From: SKVR01 sp046291875
GTDB taxonomy: Bacteria; Bacteroidota; Bacteroidia; Bacteroidales; UBA7960
NCBI GenBank assembly: GCA_046291875.1
Contig: JBKBSF010000004.1
Location: 124,001 to 188,000, forward strand
Length of the DNA stretch: 64,000 nt
Direction: 5' to 3'
The notes beneath the pieces were generated by a model. The model saw only the letters and a program-made list of their open reading frames with translations. It was not told the DNA's origin and ran no database searches. A program made the position numbers and the translations under genes. The first letter of the stretch is position 1. Every line of letters starts with the position of its first letter. This document shows, in pieces, positions 7,818 through 16,556 of the stretch.

Positions 7818-10436
7818 CTATTGTATTTCCAACGACCTGTATATAATATCTGCCGACTGATGCACCTTTAACCTCAGATTGGCAGGCAATTCTGGATTTT
7901 CTTCAAGGTAGCGGTTTACCATTTTTGCAACCTCAGGGCCATTGTAATTGCGCAAGGTGGCATTGAGCCAGTTCTGAGGAAAGAAGATATCCCCGGTTTT
8001 TTGGATCTCTTCCAGAAGAGAAAGGCTTTCGGGAATAAACGCCAAACCCTGGCCCTGATGCAGGGGATGATGCAGAAAATAAAGCGCATCCAGCACCCAT
8101 GGCTCGGGATTTCGATTTTCGGGCTTTTTGAGTTTTTCAAAAAAGTCTTCACGGTTTGCCAGAACATGAGATACCGCAGGCAGAATAAACCCGAACCTTC
8201 GTTTGCGATCAGGATTATCCAACCTCTCAAGTTCCTTTTGCAATATCCAGGCATGCTCTGGCGAGCGCATGGCAATTTCCATGGCCAGCTGGCTGCGGTT
8301 TTGCTCACTCAACGAAAAACCATGCACAGTAAAATTACCCTGGTAAATCTGCAGCATTTTTTCCGTATGCTGACTGCTGCGAGCAAGCTTAATCCAGCTT
8401 TCGAAGAACAACTCTTTTGCTTTTACTTCATTGCTCATCAATCGGCTCCACAAAACACTTTCCACCCTATCGCTCAGTAAAAAGAGGTCTTTCTCATAGG
8501 GAAGAAAATTAATACATACCTGCTCAAGGTTGCCAAGCAGATAGTTTTGCAATTGCTGATTACTCTCTTGTTCAATGGCATCCAGCAGAAAGTCGAAGTA
8601 CTGATAACCAGGAATATTTCTGTTAAGGAAGTTTTCATGCATGTTGAGAGCAAGTGCTGCCCTCAGGTTTTCATCCTCAAGGTACTTTATATTGTCAATT
8701 GCATAAAGGATATCATCATCTTTCATCACAAAATAACCATAACCCTTCCCCCCTGCATTAGGGAGAAAAAGTTCGGGGCGCTGATCCTGGTGAAGTACTT
8801 TGAAGACAGGATCGAAACTGTTGATGAAAAAATCGGTATAAAAAGTATCATTGCCGGCAACACCCACTCCTCTTACCAGTTGTGAGAAAACCTGGTGCTG
8901 GTTTTGCGGAGATCTCTGGCTCAGAGTAAGATGAAAGGAGTTGTCATCTGCCTTCATGAGGGAGTAGGTTATTTCGGGCATACCCATACCGTACACCCAG
9001 GCATTGCTCCACTTTGAGATGTTCTGGGGAGAGTATTTGTCAAAAATCGCAACCAGATCGTCCCAGTCGGCATTGCCATGCGAAAAAGTAAGAAGATATT
9101 CCTGAACCGCTGCCCGGAAGTTGGCCGGTTGCATTATTTCTTCCAGCTGCTCAAAAATGATGGGAGCTTTGTTGTATATGATGGGGCCATAGAGTGTGCC
9201 TGCCATTTTCATATTGGCCAGCTCCTGTTTGATGGGGTGTGCACCTTTTGTTCGGTCGATGGAGTAGGCACGAGGATAATGGCTGAGCATGAATTGCAAT
9301 GGGTGATTTACATCGGGAAACATTTCCCCCACCACTTTATCGGCCATAAAACCAGCAAAGACCTCTTTAAGCCACACATCATCAAACCATTGCATTGTTA
9401 CCAGGTTGCCAAACCACATATGAGCTGTTTCGTGTGCAATAAGGCTTGCCTTGCTAATGAGTCGGGTAATGGGTGGGTGCTCATCGAGCAGCAAACGGCT
9501 GTCGCGGTACCAGACGGCGCCGGGATGTTCCATACCGCTATACTGAAAACCCGGAAGAATGGCCAAATCAAACTTCTCATAAGGATAAGCCATTCCGGTA
9601 TACTCCTCCAGCCATTGGAGAGCAAGAAAGTGTTGTTCGAAGATACGCGGAAGATTACGGTTTAGCTTTTCTGTATCGGTTTCGCGATGAAACAAGGTGA
9701 TGGACCGCCCGTTGCTGGTTGCAGTAGCCTGCTGGAAAACACCCGCCGTAAAAGCCATCAGGTAAGTACTGATGGGCTTGTTCATGCTGAACTCCTTAAG
9801 CCTGCGACCTTCTTTGATGGTATCACTTACCAAAGGCCCATTGCTCATAGCGCTCCAATGTTCTGGTATGTCAAGCACAAGATGAAAGGGTGCCTTTATA
9901 TCGGGTTGATCGAAGCAAGGGAAAGCGGTGGAGGCCCTGTCGGGCACAAATAGGGTATACATAAAATCTGACGATCGGTTCAACGCCTGATCGGAGGCTA
10001 CAAAGGAAACATCCACCCTGTTTTCCTGGCGGGGTACCAGGCCGTTTGGTTCTATATAAATATGGCCGTTCATCCAGGAGTAGTTTGCAACTTCTCCATT
10101 TACCCTTACCTGGCTGATCAACGAATCGGAAGGAGAAAAATCCAGGATAATGCCATGCAAGGCTTTAAGGGGTTTGAAAAAAACAGCTACCCTGCCACTA
10201 AGGGGCAAGTCCTGCTGCTCAGGGATGCTGAAATGCAGCTCATAACGAACATCATAGATGTGTTTGGCCCGATAGCGGGCCAGTTCACGAGAAACCCCTT
10301 CCTGGTAAAAGGTTTTAGTGCGGCCACAAGAAGCTGCAAGCACCAGGAGCACGCAGCACGCACCCAGCAAAAGCCCGGAGTTCAAAGCACCCCCAAAGCG
10401 GGAAAACTTAAATTCTGACAAACGGAAGAAAACCAT
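7818..10436 (-). CDS. M1 family aminopeptidase, lipoprotein
   Basis: Zinc aminopeptidase of the gluzincin M1 family (PepN-like). HETAH near residue 335 followed 18 residues later by the third zinc ligand Glu (KEVFAGF) and the exopeptidase motif GMEHPG (GAMEN-type) just before it. The N-terminus has a transmembrane stretch ending LAASC, a lipobox, so it is likely a periplasmic or outer-membrane lipoprotein that trims peptides. At 872 aa the length fits the family. It follows the ROK1 gene by 34 nt on the same strand, so the two are probably co-transcribed and the peptidase may share ROK1 control. Confidence 0.9.
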   Translation of the reverse strand: MVFFRLSEFKFSRFGGALNSGLLLGACCVLLVLAASCGRTKTFYQEGVSRELARYRAKHIYDVRYELHFSIPEQQDLPLSGRVAVFFKPLKALHGIILDFSPSDSLISQVRVNGEVANYSWMNGHIYIEPNGLVPRQENRVDVSFVASDQALNRSSDFMYTLFVPDRASTAFPCFDQPDIKAPFHLVLDIPEHWSAMSNGPLVSDTIKEGRRLKEFSMNKPISTYLMAFTAGVFQQATATSNGRSITLFHRETDTEKLNRNLPRIFEQHFLALQWLEEYTGMAYPYEKFDLAILPGFQYSGMEHPGAVWYRDSRLLLDEHPPITRLISKASLIAHETAHMWFGNLVTMQWFDDVWLKEVFAGFMADKVVGEMFPDVNHPLQFMLSHYPRAYSIDRTKGAHPIKQELANMKMAGTLYGPIIYNKAPIIFEQLEEIMQPANFRAAVQEYLLTFSHGNADWDDLVAIFDKYSPQNISKWSNAWVYGMGMPEITYSLMKADDNSFHLTLSQRSPQNQHQVFSQLVRGVGVAGNDTFYTDFFINSFDPVFKVLHQDQRPELFLPNAGGKGYGYFVMKDDDILYAIDNIKYLEDENLRAALALNMHENFLNRNIPGYQYFDFLLDAIEQESNQQLQNYLLGNLEQVCINFLPYEKDLFLLSDRVESVLWSRLMSNEVKAKELFFESWIKLARSSQHTEKMLQIYQGNFTVHGFSLSEQNRSQLAMEIAMRSPEHAWILQKELERLDNPDRKRRFGFILPAVSHVLANREDFFEKLKKPENRNPEPWVLDALYFLHHPLHQGQGLAFIPESLSLLEEIQKTGDIFFPQNWLNATLRNYNGPEVAKMVNRYLEENPELPANLRLKVHQSADIIYRSLEIQ

Positions 10437-10470
10437 AACAACAGAAGATCAAATACCAAAAAAACAGCCG

Positions 10471-11613
10471 TTACAAAGTTAATTCATCGGACAGGTACAT
10501 GGCAGTGGCGCCAGTTGCTGCCGAAAATATTTTGGTACGGGCATAATCAATTACCGGTATCTGGATACGGAAAGGATAATGCCTTGCCAGGAGTTCTTCC
10601 AATGCATGAGTGATTTCATCGCAGCAGAGATTCTCACATATGCTCAGATCGCCACCCAGGGTAATCCTTTCAGGATCGAACAACCCTGTTATTTTGCTGA
10701 TCTCCTTGGCTACCTGCTTGCTGAGGGCTGCCAATACGGCATTGCTCAGGGGGCATTTTTTGCGGGAGTAATTATAAAGTTCTCCGATCTGTATCTCAGC
10801 AATATTCTCTCTCACAGGAATAAGGATATCCTTTGGAGGTATTTCATTGAGTTTTTCACGGATAATGGTTTCCAGGGAGGGTACTCTTGAAAAAATCTCC
10901 CCGGCAATTCCATTGGAACCGGTATAAAGCCGCTGGTTGAGTACCACACCAAGCCCCATACCTCCGGCAAGGGGGTTGTACATTATATACAATATGTTAT
11001 TGGTAAAGCTGTCGCCTTTATTAAACCATTGTTCTCCCAGGGCACCGGCATTGGCATCGTTGACTACTCCCACCGGAACATTGAATCGCTCAGTTATATG
11101 CGATTTGAGGTCAAAATCCTCAAGCTTCAATCCGAAGGAATATATGATGCGATGCGTTGACGGGTCAACAATACCCGGAACAGCAAGGGATATGTACAGA
11201 AGCTTGCGCGAAGTGGCTACTGGTTCGTTCAGTATCTCACTTATGGTGGACTGAATGCGCGAAATGGTTTTTTCTGTTCGCCCTGGCGAGAATTCCTTTT
11301 CAACCTTAAGTAAAATATCGCCGGCAAGGTTTACGAGTACCGCCCGAATGGAGTGGCGCATTACCTCAAGCCCGAGAATATTACCATACTCTGGATTAAC
11401 CTGCCACAACACAGGCCTTTTCCCTCCTTTTTCAGTTGAACTTCCGAAACCGCTTACTTCAATCAACCCTTTATCTTTAAGGTGACGGAGGATATACACC
11501 AGCGAAGAGGGTTGCATATCAATTTGTTTGGCAAGCATGGCACCCGAAACTTTTCCCTGGGCGCGGATTAAGGCAAATACCCTTTTGTGACTTCTCTCTT
11601 TTAGTTCAAGCAT
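10471..11613 (-). CDS. ROK family transcriptional regulator (ROK1), zinc motif missing
   Basis: N-terminal winged helix (about residues 5-65, including GKVSGAMLAKQIDMQPSSLV) followed by a ROK sugar-kinase-like domain with VVNDANAGALGEQW. The usual ROK zinc site (GHxG plus CxCGxxGC) is absent: the equivalent region reads NGIAGEIFSRVPSLE. It is therefore more likely a pure regulator than a kinase. The start is ATG 11613; a GTG at 11628 in the same frame lies at the likely transcription start and inside a palindrome, which argues against it. It is divergent from ROK2 across a 400-nt gap and heads a unit with the M1 peptidase. Its operator appears to be the palindrome at 11619-11637. Confidence 0.85.
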   Translation of the reverse strand: MLELKERSHKRVFALIRAQGKVSGAMLAKQIDMQPSSLVYILRHLKDKGLIEVSGFGSSTEKGGKRPVLWQVNPEYGNILGLEVMRHSIRAVLVNLAGDILLKVEKEFSPGRTEKTISRIQSTISEILNEPVATSRKLLYISLAVPGIVDPSTHRIIYSFGLKLEDFDLKSHITERFNVPVGVVNDANAGALGEQWFNKGDSFTNNILYIMYNPLAGGMGLGVVLNQRLYTGSNGIAGEIFSRVPSLETIIREKLNEIPPKDILIPVRENIAEIQIGELYNYSRKKCPLSNAVLAALSKQVAKEISKITGLFDPERITLGGDLSICENLCCDEITHALEELLARHYPFRIQIPVIDYARTKIFSAATGATAMYLSDELTL

Positions 11614-11618
11614 AATTT

Positions 11619-11637
11619 GTTTATTCACTGAGTGAAC
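11619..11637. promoter_or_regulatory. Candidate ROK1 operator (site A)
   Basis: GTTTATTCA-N5-TGAAC, core palindrome TTCAC-TGA-GTGAA, extended by a further TTT/AAA pair. It sits over the -7 box and transcription start of the ROK1 promoter, fitting autorepression. A second copy of the same spaced motif is at 39983-40001. Confidence 0.6.
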
Positions 11638-11669
11638 AAATGTAAATAATTAATCAGTTCCCAGACAAA
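11637..11669 (-). promoter_or_regulatory. Promoter of ROK1 / M1 peptidase unit
   Basis: On the minus strand: TTTG (11669-11666), 21-nt spacer, TACATTTG (11644-11637), an exact TAnnTTTG. Transcription would start near 11630, about 17 nt before the ATG at 11613. Confidence 0.6.
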
Positions 11670-11860
11670 TTTATCTCACTTTAGGCAATTTTCATACTCC
11701 CTTTTTCAACAATTGCGGTGTAATTAACTGCAAAAAACAATCTTTGACCTTATCTTTTCAAGTAAATCAGTACTTACATGCTCAGGAAAAAAATGTCCAT
11801 TTGTTGAAAAAAAATTTTCTCCCCTTCTCTTTTGTTGTATTTCTTTATCCCATTGAGTGC

Positions 11861-11882
11861 CTTAAGCAAAGGCTTCAAGCCT
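11861..11882. repeat. Palindromes in the ROK1-ROK2 intergenic region
   Basis: AGGCTT-C-AAGCCT (11870-11882) is a perfect 6+1+6 palindrome, and GCCTT/AAGGC just left of it overlaps to give an alternative hairpin. It lies 33 nt upstream of the ROK2 -33 box and may be a further binding site. The rest of the 400-nt gap is AT-rich with no reading frame. Confidence 0.4.
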
Positions 11883-11914
11883 AAGCCTATATTTTTAAAA
11901 TTATTAAAAATTGC

Positions 11915-11945
11915 TTTGAATTAACTTAAAAGTTTTATAAACTTG
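11915..11945 (+). promoter_or_regulatory. Promoter of ROK2-susCD
   Basis: TTTG (11915-11918), exactly 19 nt, then TAAACTTG (11938-11945), one mismatch to TAnnTTTG. The leader to the ROK2 ATG would be about 65-70 nt. Confidence 0.65.
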
Positions 11946-11958
11946 CATTCCGAATGCA
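11944..11958. promoter_or_regulatory. Candidate ROK2 operator
   Basis: TGCATTC-C-GAATGCA, a perfect 7+1+7 palindrome overlapping the end of the -7 box and the presumed transcription start. Its sequence is unrelated to the ROK1 site, suggesting that the two ROK proteins read different operators. Confidence 0.55.
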
Positions 11959-12018
11959 GGTGTTATTGATTTAAAAAAGATTTAAAAATACACCTTAATT
12001 CAAAAAACAAAACAAAAA

Positions 12019-13239
12019 ATGAAAGCTATTTTCAACAGCAACTTTGCAGAGATTACCAATGAAAGCCGCTTAATGCAGCAAAAATTACGTATTATCCAGG
12101 TCATTTCTCAGAATGGCCACGGAATAACAGTTCCGGACATCTGCAAAGAACTAAAGATCAGTGCTCCTACCGGCATCAAACTGGTAAATGAACTCCAGGA
12201 GGAAGGCTTCTTAACCATTGTTGGAAAGAAAGAAACCCTCAATGGGCGAAAACCGGCCATTTATGCATTGAAGAATGTAAATTTTTATGCACTGAGTGTT
12301 GAAATCTTATTAAAACGTATTTCGGTAGGAATCGTCGATTCGCGCCTCAACACAGTCTACTACAGGCAAAAAACCGATTTTGTGCTCGAAAACACCCCTG
12401 AGTGTCTTGATAAAGTTGAGGCATTCATTATCGAATGTCTTGAAAACTCGGGTGTGAACTACGATACTATATTGGGTATGGGGTTGGGCATAACGGGTCG
12501 AATCAACAGTACTACCGGTGAATCGCACACCTTTTTCAATTTCATGGACCGCCCCCTGGCCAATTTCCTTTCGCAGGAGTTCGAGATGCCCGTTTTCATC
12601 AACAACGATACGCGTTGTTTCGGACAGGCAGAGAAGATTATCGGGAAGGCCCGCGAGGCAAATCATGCCATTGTGATCAACCTGAGCCGCGGTTTGGGCA
12701 CCAGCCTGATTATCGACAATAAAATTGTGAATGGAGGTATGGGCTTTGCCGGCGAAATGGGGCATATGCAGTTTGGCAACAAAGAAAAAATGTGCCTTTG
12801 CGGTAAAAAAGGATGTCTGGGCAACGATGTGGGCGGTTTTGCACTGGAAGAAAACTTCCTTGAACGTGTAGCTGCAGGTGAGAAAACCATTGTTGACATC
12901 CCCGACAATGCCTCGGCTGTACGATACGACGATATTTTACTGGCTGCCCTCGAAGGCGACGCACTCTCCATTAAACTGGTACAGGAAATGGGTTTTAAGC
13001 TGGGCCACGCCCTGGGCAACATTCTCAACCTGCTCAATCCTGAACTTATTATTATAGGTGGAAAATTTGCCAAACTTAAAGAGCTTCTGCTGGACCCGGT
13101 AAAAACCGGCATTACCAGTTCAGCCCTTGTAAATCCATTGAAGAATTGCAGTATTGAATTTTCAGAGCTGGGCGATTTGGGTGGATTGAAAGGAGCTGGA
13201 GCACTTGTGTTCGAGCATTTCGAGCTTATCAAAAACTGA
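12019..13239 (+). CDS. ROK family regulator/kinase (ROK2), zinc motif intact
   Basis: Winged helix-turn-helix at about residues 18-80 (IIQVISQNGHGITVPDICKE) followed by a ROK domain of normal length. The zinc site is intact: GEMGHMQFG and CLCGKKGC near residues 245-272. INNDTRCFGQAE matches the ROK asparagine-aspartate motif. NagC/Mlc-like proteins of this type bind a sugar or sugar phosphate and release DNA; some keep kinase activity, so a role as a (Man/Glc)NAc kinase feeding the downstream NanE cannot be excluded. It is the first gene of the susCD unit, 67 nt before susC. Confidence 0.88.
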   Translation: MKAIFNSNFAEITNESRLMQQKLRIIQVISQNGHGITVPDICKELKISAPTGIKLVNELQEEGFLTIVGKKETLNGRKPAIYALKNVNFYALSVEILLKRISVGIVDSRLNTVYYRQKTDFVLENTPECLDKVEAFIIECLENSGVNYDTILGMGLGITGRINSTTGESHTFFNFMDRPLANFLSQEFEMPVFINNDTRCFGQAEKIIGKAREANHAIVINLSRGLGTSLIIDNKIVNGGMGFAGEMGHMQFGNKEKMCLCGKKGCLGNDVGGFALEENFLERVAAGEKTIVDIPDNASAVRYDDILLAALEGDALSIKLVQEMGFKLGHALGNILNLLNPELIIIGGKFAKLKELLLDPVKTGITSSALVNPLKNCSIEFSELGDLGGLKGAGALVFEHFELIKN

Positions 13240-13251
13240 TTCAAACACCCT

Positions 13252-13279
13252 GCGAGGCAATTGCTGAGGCCTGCCTCGC
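13252..13279 (+). repeat. Hairpin between ROK2 and susC
   Basis: GCGAGGCA (13252-13259), 12-nt loop, TGCCTCGC (13272-13279): a perfect 8-bp stem without T-run. It likely affects mRNA processing or partial attenuation between the regulator and susC. Confidence 0.5.
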
Positions 13280-13306
13280 TATAGTATCACCTTAAACTCC
13301 AGATTT

Positions 13307-16300
13307 ATGCAAAACACGAACCTCAGATCCCTGCTGATCTTGCTTTTCCTGGTTATTTCTGCACTAAGCGGTATTGCGCAGCGCACCCTTACGGGTGTGG
13401 TATACGACATGGACCGAAACACCCTTCCGGGTGCCACAGTGGTAGTACCGGGCACAACTACCGGGGTAACCACCAACATCGATGGAAGGTTTTCTCTTGA
13501 ACTGGCCCCTGGCCAAAACACCATTGAAGTTTCGTTCATTGGTTTTTTGAGTGAAACCGCAAACGTTGCCGATGTTTCGTTTATAGAGATCACGCTTTTC
13601 CCCTCCATTGAACAACTGCAGGAGGTAGTGGTAACTGCCCTGGGCATCAGGCGCGAAGCCAAAGCCCTGGGGTATTCGGTTCAAACGGTCGACAGCGATG
13701 CTTTGGCCAATGCCAGCAGAATCAGCCCTTTATCAGGTTTGGTAGGCCAGGTGGCGGGGCTGCAAATCAGTGAATCTGGCAGCGGTGCCGGAGGTTCGGC
13801 GCGAATCCTGATACGTGGTGCCAACTCCCTCACAGGCACCAACGATCCGCTGATTGTAATTGACGGAGTGCCTATGGACAACTCGGGAGGCTCCTCAGGT
13901 GGCCTGTTTGGTGGCTTCGACTACGGAAACGCCATCAACAACATCAACCTCGACGATGTGGAAAACATTACCGTACTCAAAGGGGGGGCTGCCTCCGCCT
14001 TATATGGCTCCAGAGGCCAGAACGGGGTGATCATGATCACTACCCGCAGCGGAAGCCGCCGCGAAGGGATTGGCATTACCTACCAGGCGATGGTATCCAG
14101 CGAAAGGCCTCTGATAAAACCCGATTTTCAGAATCTTTACTCCCAGGGCTCTGGCGGACAATACAACCGCACCGGAACCCGTAGCTGGGGAGTAAAAATG
14201 AACGGACAGCAAGCCCCCAACTTCCTGGGTGAGACCATCACCCTCAATCCTTCGGCAAGTCATCGGTACGACGACTTTTTCAGGGGCGCTACCAATATTG
14301 ACCATACCCTCTCGCTCGATAAACGAGGAGAAACCAATGGCATCTTCTTTTCAGCTTCCTGGAACCAGAACAATGGCATGATCCGTACCCACGAGATTGA
14401 CAAGAAATCGTTCAACCTCCGCTACGATTCCAAACTCTCCGAATTCCTTACTCTGGATGCACGGGCCAATTACATCAATCAGCAAACACAGAACCGCCCT
14501 TACCTGGCAGGTTCTCCAGACAATATTATCTATCTGATGACCCATTTGCCGGCTTCGGTAAGCATGGATGAACTCAGAAAATTCAGAACCGTAGATGGCC
14601 TGCCGGTTATCTGGGATACCCAGTACGAGCGCAATGATGACGGATCTCTTCGGATGGTGGACCCCAACTGGAGCTTTGCATCCAATCCCCTGTTGCAAAA
14701 CCCATTCTGGGCTACCCGGCTCAACAACAATGCGGATACACGCAACCGTCTGCTGGGGGTAGCAAGCCTTAACCTGGACATAAAGAAAATGCTGGGCTTA
14801 GGTTTCGATCTGGATCTGAGCGTAAAAGCAGGTCTGGATTACTGGAATGATGAACGTATGCGCATAACAGCCCATAACACCTACTATAAGGCAGAAGGAC
14901 GCGCCACAGGCAACTGGTCGCGACTGGAAATATCTGAGGGCAATTACGACTTTCTGCTGTCGGCCGGACAGACATGGGGCGAGTTTACCCTTCGCGGATC
15001 GGGCGGTGGAAACATTATGCAAAGAAGATTCAGGTCTCTCAATGCAGGTTCTGAGAGTGGGCTGATCAACCCCGATGGGCCCTATGTGATCCAGAATTTC
15101 AACAATCCTATTTCCAGCAATGGAATCAGCGACAGCGAAATTCACTCTCTCTACGGATTGGTAAGCATGGACTATCGCAGAATGATTTTTCTGGATGTGA
15201 CCTACCGCAGCGACTGGACCTCTGTTCTGGCTGCGAAATACCGTCCCTATGACTACAAGTCGGTAAGCACCAGTTGGCTGCTGGAAGAAACCTTTGAACT
15301 CCCTTACTACTTCGACATGCTTAAGCTTCGTGCTTCATGGGCGGAAACCGGATCGGGTGGAGTGGCTGGCCAGCGGTACTTCCAATATGGTACCACACCC
15401 AACCAGTTTCACGGCTTACCTTATGGTTTTCTGAATTCCGTAAGACCTGAGTTTTTCCTTAAGCCAGAGTTCACCATCAGCAAAGAGATCGGGGTGGAGG
15501 CCATCATGCTGGGCAATCGTCTGCGTGCCGACCTGGCTTACTACCAGACCGGAACCCGCGACCAGATCTTTGAAAACCCCCTTGCCCCTTCCTCTGGGTT
15601 CAACAGCGGATTTATCAACGCGGGCTTTGTAAACAATAAGGGTTTTGAACTTTTTACAAGCTACCGCATTATCGATAACCGCAACTTCGATTGGACCAGC
15701 AGCCTGAACTTCACCCGCCAATGGAGCAAAGTGGAAGAACTCAGTGAAGATATCGACCTGATTGTGCAAAGCAATGCACTTGGCGATGGGGGTGTGAGGA
15801 TTGTTGCCACTCTCGGCGAACCCGCCGGTGTAATCATGGGAACAGCCTTTGCCCGCGATGCACAAGGCCGGATGTTGCTGGATGAAGAAAACCTACCCAT
15901 GATAAAAACCGACCCCTCCGGAGCCACCCTTACCAACAATGTATTGGGCAATGCAACCCCCACCATTCTATGGGGTTTCAGCTCGCAATTCAATTACAAC
16001 CGGATTTTTCTGGGGTTCCAGATCGACTCTAAGCTGGGCCACAATATTTACTCCCATACCAACAATGTAGGGGCACAATTCGGCACACTGGCCTTCACAC
16101 AGGAAGGGCGCGACGACTGGTACAGAGCTGTGCAGCTTGCGGCTTCTGACCCCAACCTCAACCCCGAGGACTTCAACCTGGGGTATAGAGTAACCGGCAT
16201 CAGGCCCGGAAGCACCACCGAAAGCGACTACTTTGTTGATCCGCAGAAATACTGGGATCGTGTATCGCGTATCCACGAAGCATTTGTTTATGATGCATCA

Positions 16301-16537
16301 TACATCAGGTTCCGCCAACTCTCCGTTGGGTATAATTTCGGCGGGCAGCAACTCAGGAATACGCCCTTTCAGAGTATTTCAGTGTCTGTATTTGCCAATA
16401 ACCTTTTTTATATCATGAGAAATACTGATAACATCTCACCCGAATCTTTTTTCGGCACCTCCAACAATGTCGGCTTCGAGCTCTACAGCTATCCCGAGAT
16501 GCGCAGCATAGGTGTAAACCTCAGAATCAGCATGTAA
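13307..16537 (+). CDS. SusC/RagA-type TonB-dependent outer-membrane transporter
   Basis: Signal peptide (about 1-24, ending GIAQ), carboxypeptidase-regulatory-like domain (about 25-105), TonB plug with the SusC signatures VVVTALGIRREAKALGYSVQ and SARILIRGANSLTGTNDPLIV, DGVPM, LKGGAASALYGSRGQNGVI, then a large beta-barrel. The length, 1076 aa, is normal. With the SusD-like lipoprotein 20 nt downstream it forms the outer-membrane glycan import pedestal-lid complex. No anti-sigma interaction (STN) domain is visible, consistent with control by ROK2 rather than by an ECF sigma/anti-sigma pair. Confidence 0.96.
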   Translation: MQNTNLRSLLILLFLVISALSGIAQRTLTGVVYDMDRNTLPGATVVVPGTTTGVTTNIDGRFSLELAPGQNTIEVSFIGFLSETANVADVSFIEITLFPSIEQLQEVVVTALGIRREAKALGYSVQTVDSDALANASRISPLSGLVGQVAGLQISESGSGAGGSARILIRGANSLTGTNDPLIVIDGVPMDNSGGSSGGLFGGFDYGNAINNINLDDVENITVLKGGAASALYGSRGQNGVIMITTRSGSRREGIGITYQAMVSSERPLIKPDFQNLYSQGSGGQYNRTGTRSWGVKMNGQQAPNFLGETITLNPSASHRYDDFFRGATNIDHTLSLDKRGETNGIFFSASWNQNNGMIRTHEIDKKSFNLRYDSKLSEFLTLDARANYINQQTQNRPYLAGSPDNIIYLMTHLPASVSMDELRKFRTVDGLPVIWDTQYERNDDGSLRMVDPNWSFASNPLLQNPFWATRLNNNADTRNRLLGVASLNLDIKKMLGLGFDLDLSVKAGLDYWNDERMRITAHNTYYKAEGRATGNWSRLEISEGNYDFLLSAGQTWGEFTLRGSGGGNIMQRRFRSLNAGSESGLINPDGPYVIQNFNNPISSNGISDSEIHSLYGLVSMDYRRMIFLDVTYRSDWTSVLAAKYRPYDYKSVSTSWLLEETFELPYYFDMLKLRASWAETGSGGVAGQRYFQYGTTPNQFHGLPYGFLNSVRPEFFLKPEFTISKEIGVEAIMLGNRLRADLAYYQTGTRDQIFENPLAPSSGFNSGFINAGFVNNKGFELFTSYRIIDNRNFDWTSSLNFTRQWSKVEELSEDIDLIVQSNALGDGGVRIVATLGEPAGVIMGTAFARDAQGRMLLDEENLPMIKTDPSGATLTNNVLGNATPTILWGFSSQFNYNRIFLGFQIDSKLGHNIYSHTNNVGAQFGTLAFTQEGRDDWYRAVQLAASDPNLNPEDFNLGYRVTGIRPGSTTESDYFVDPQKYWDRVSRIHEAFVYDASYIRFRQLSVGYNFGGQQLRNTPFQSISVSVFANNLFYIMRNTDNISPESFFGTSNNVGFELYSYPEMRSIGVNLRISM

Positions 16538-16556
16538 TACACAAAAAGCAAACGTT

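Noticed and set aside
11626..11628. GTG start for ROK1
   Set aside because: It falls at the predicted transcription start and inside the operator palindrome; ATG 11613 keeps the full helix-turn-helix.
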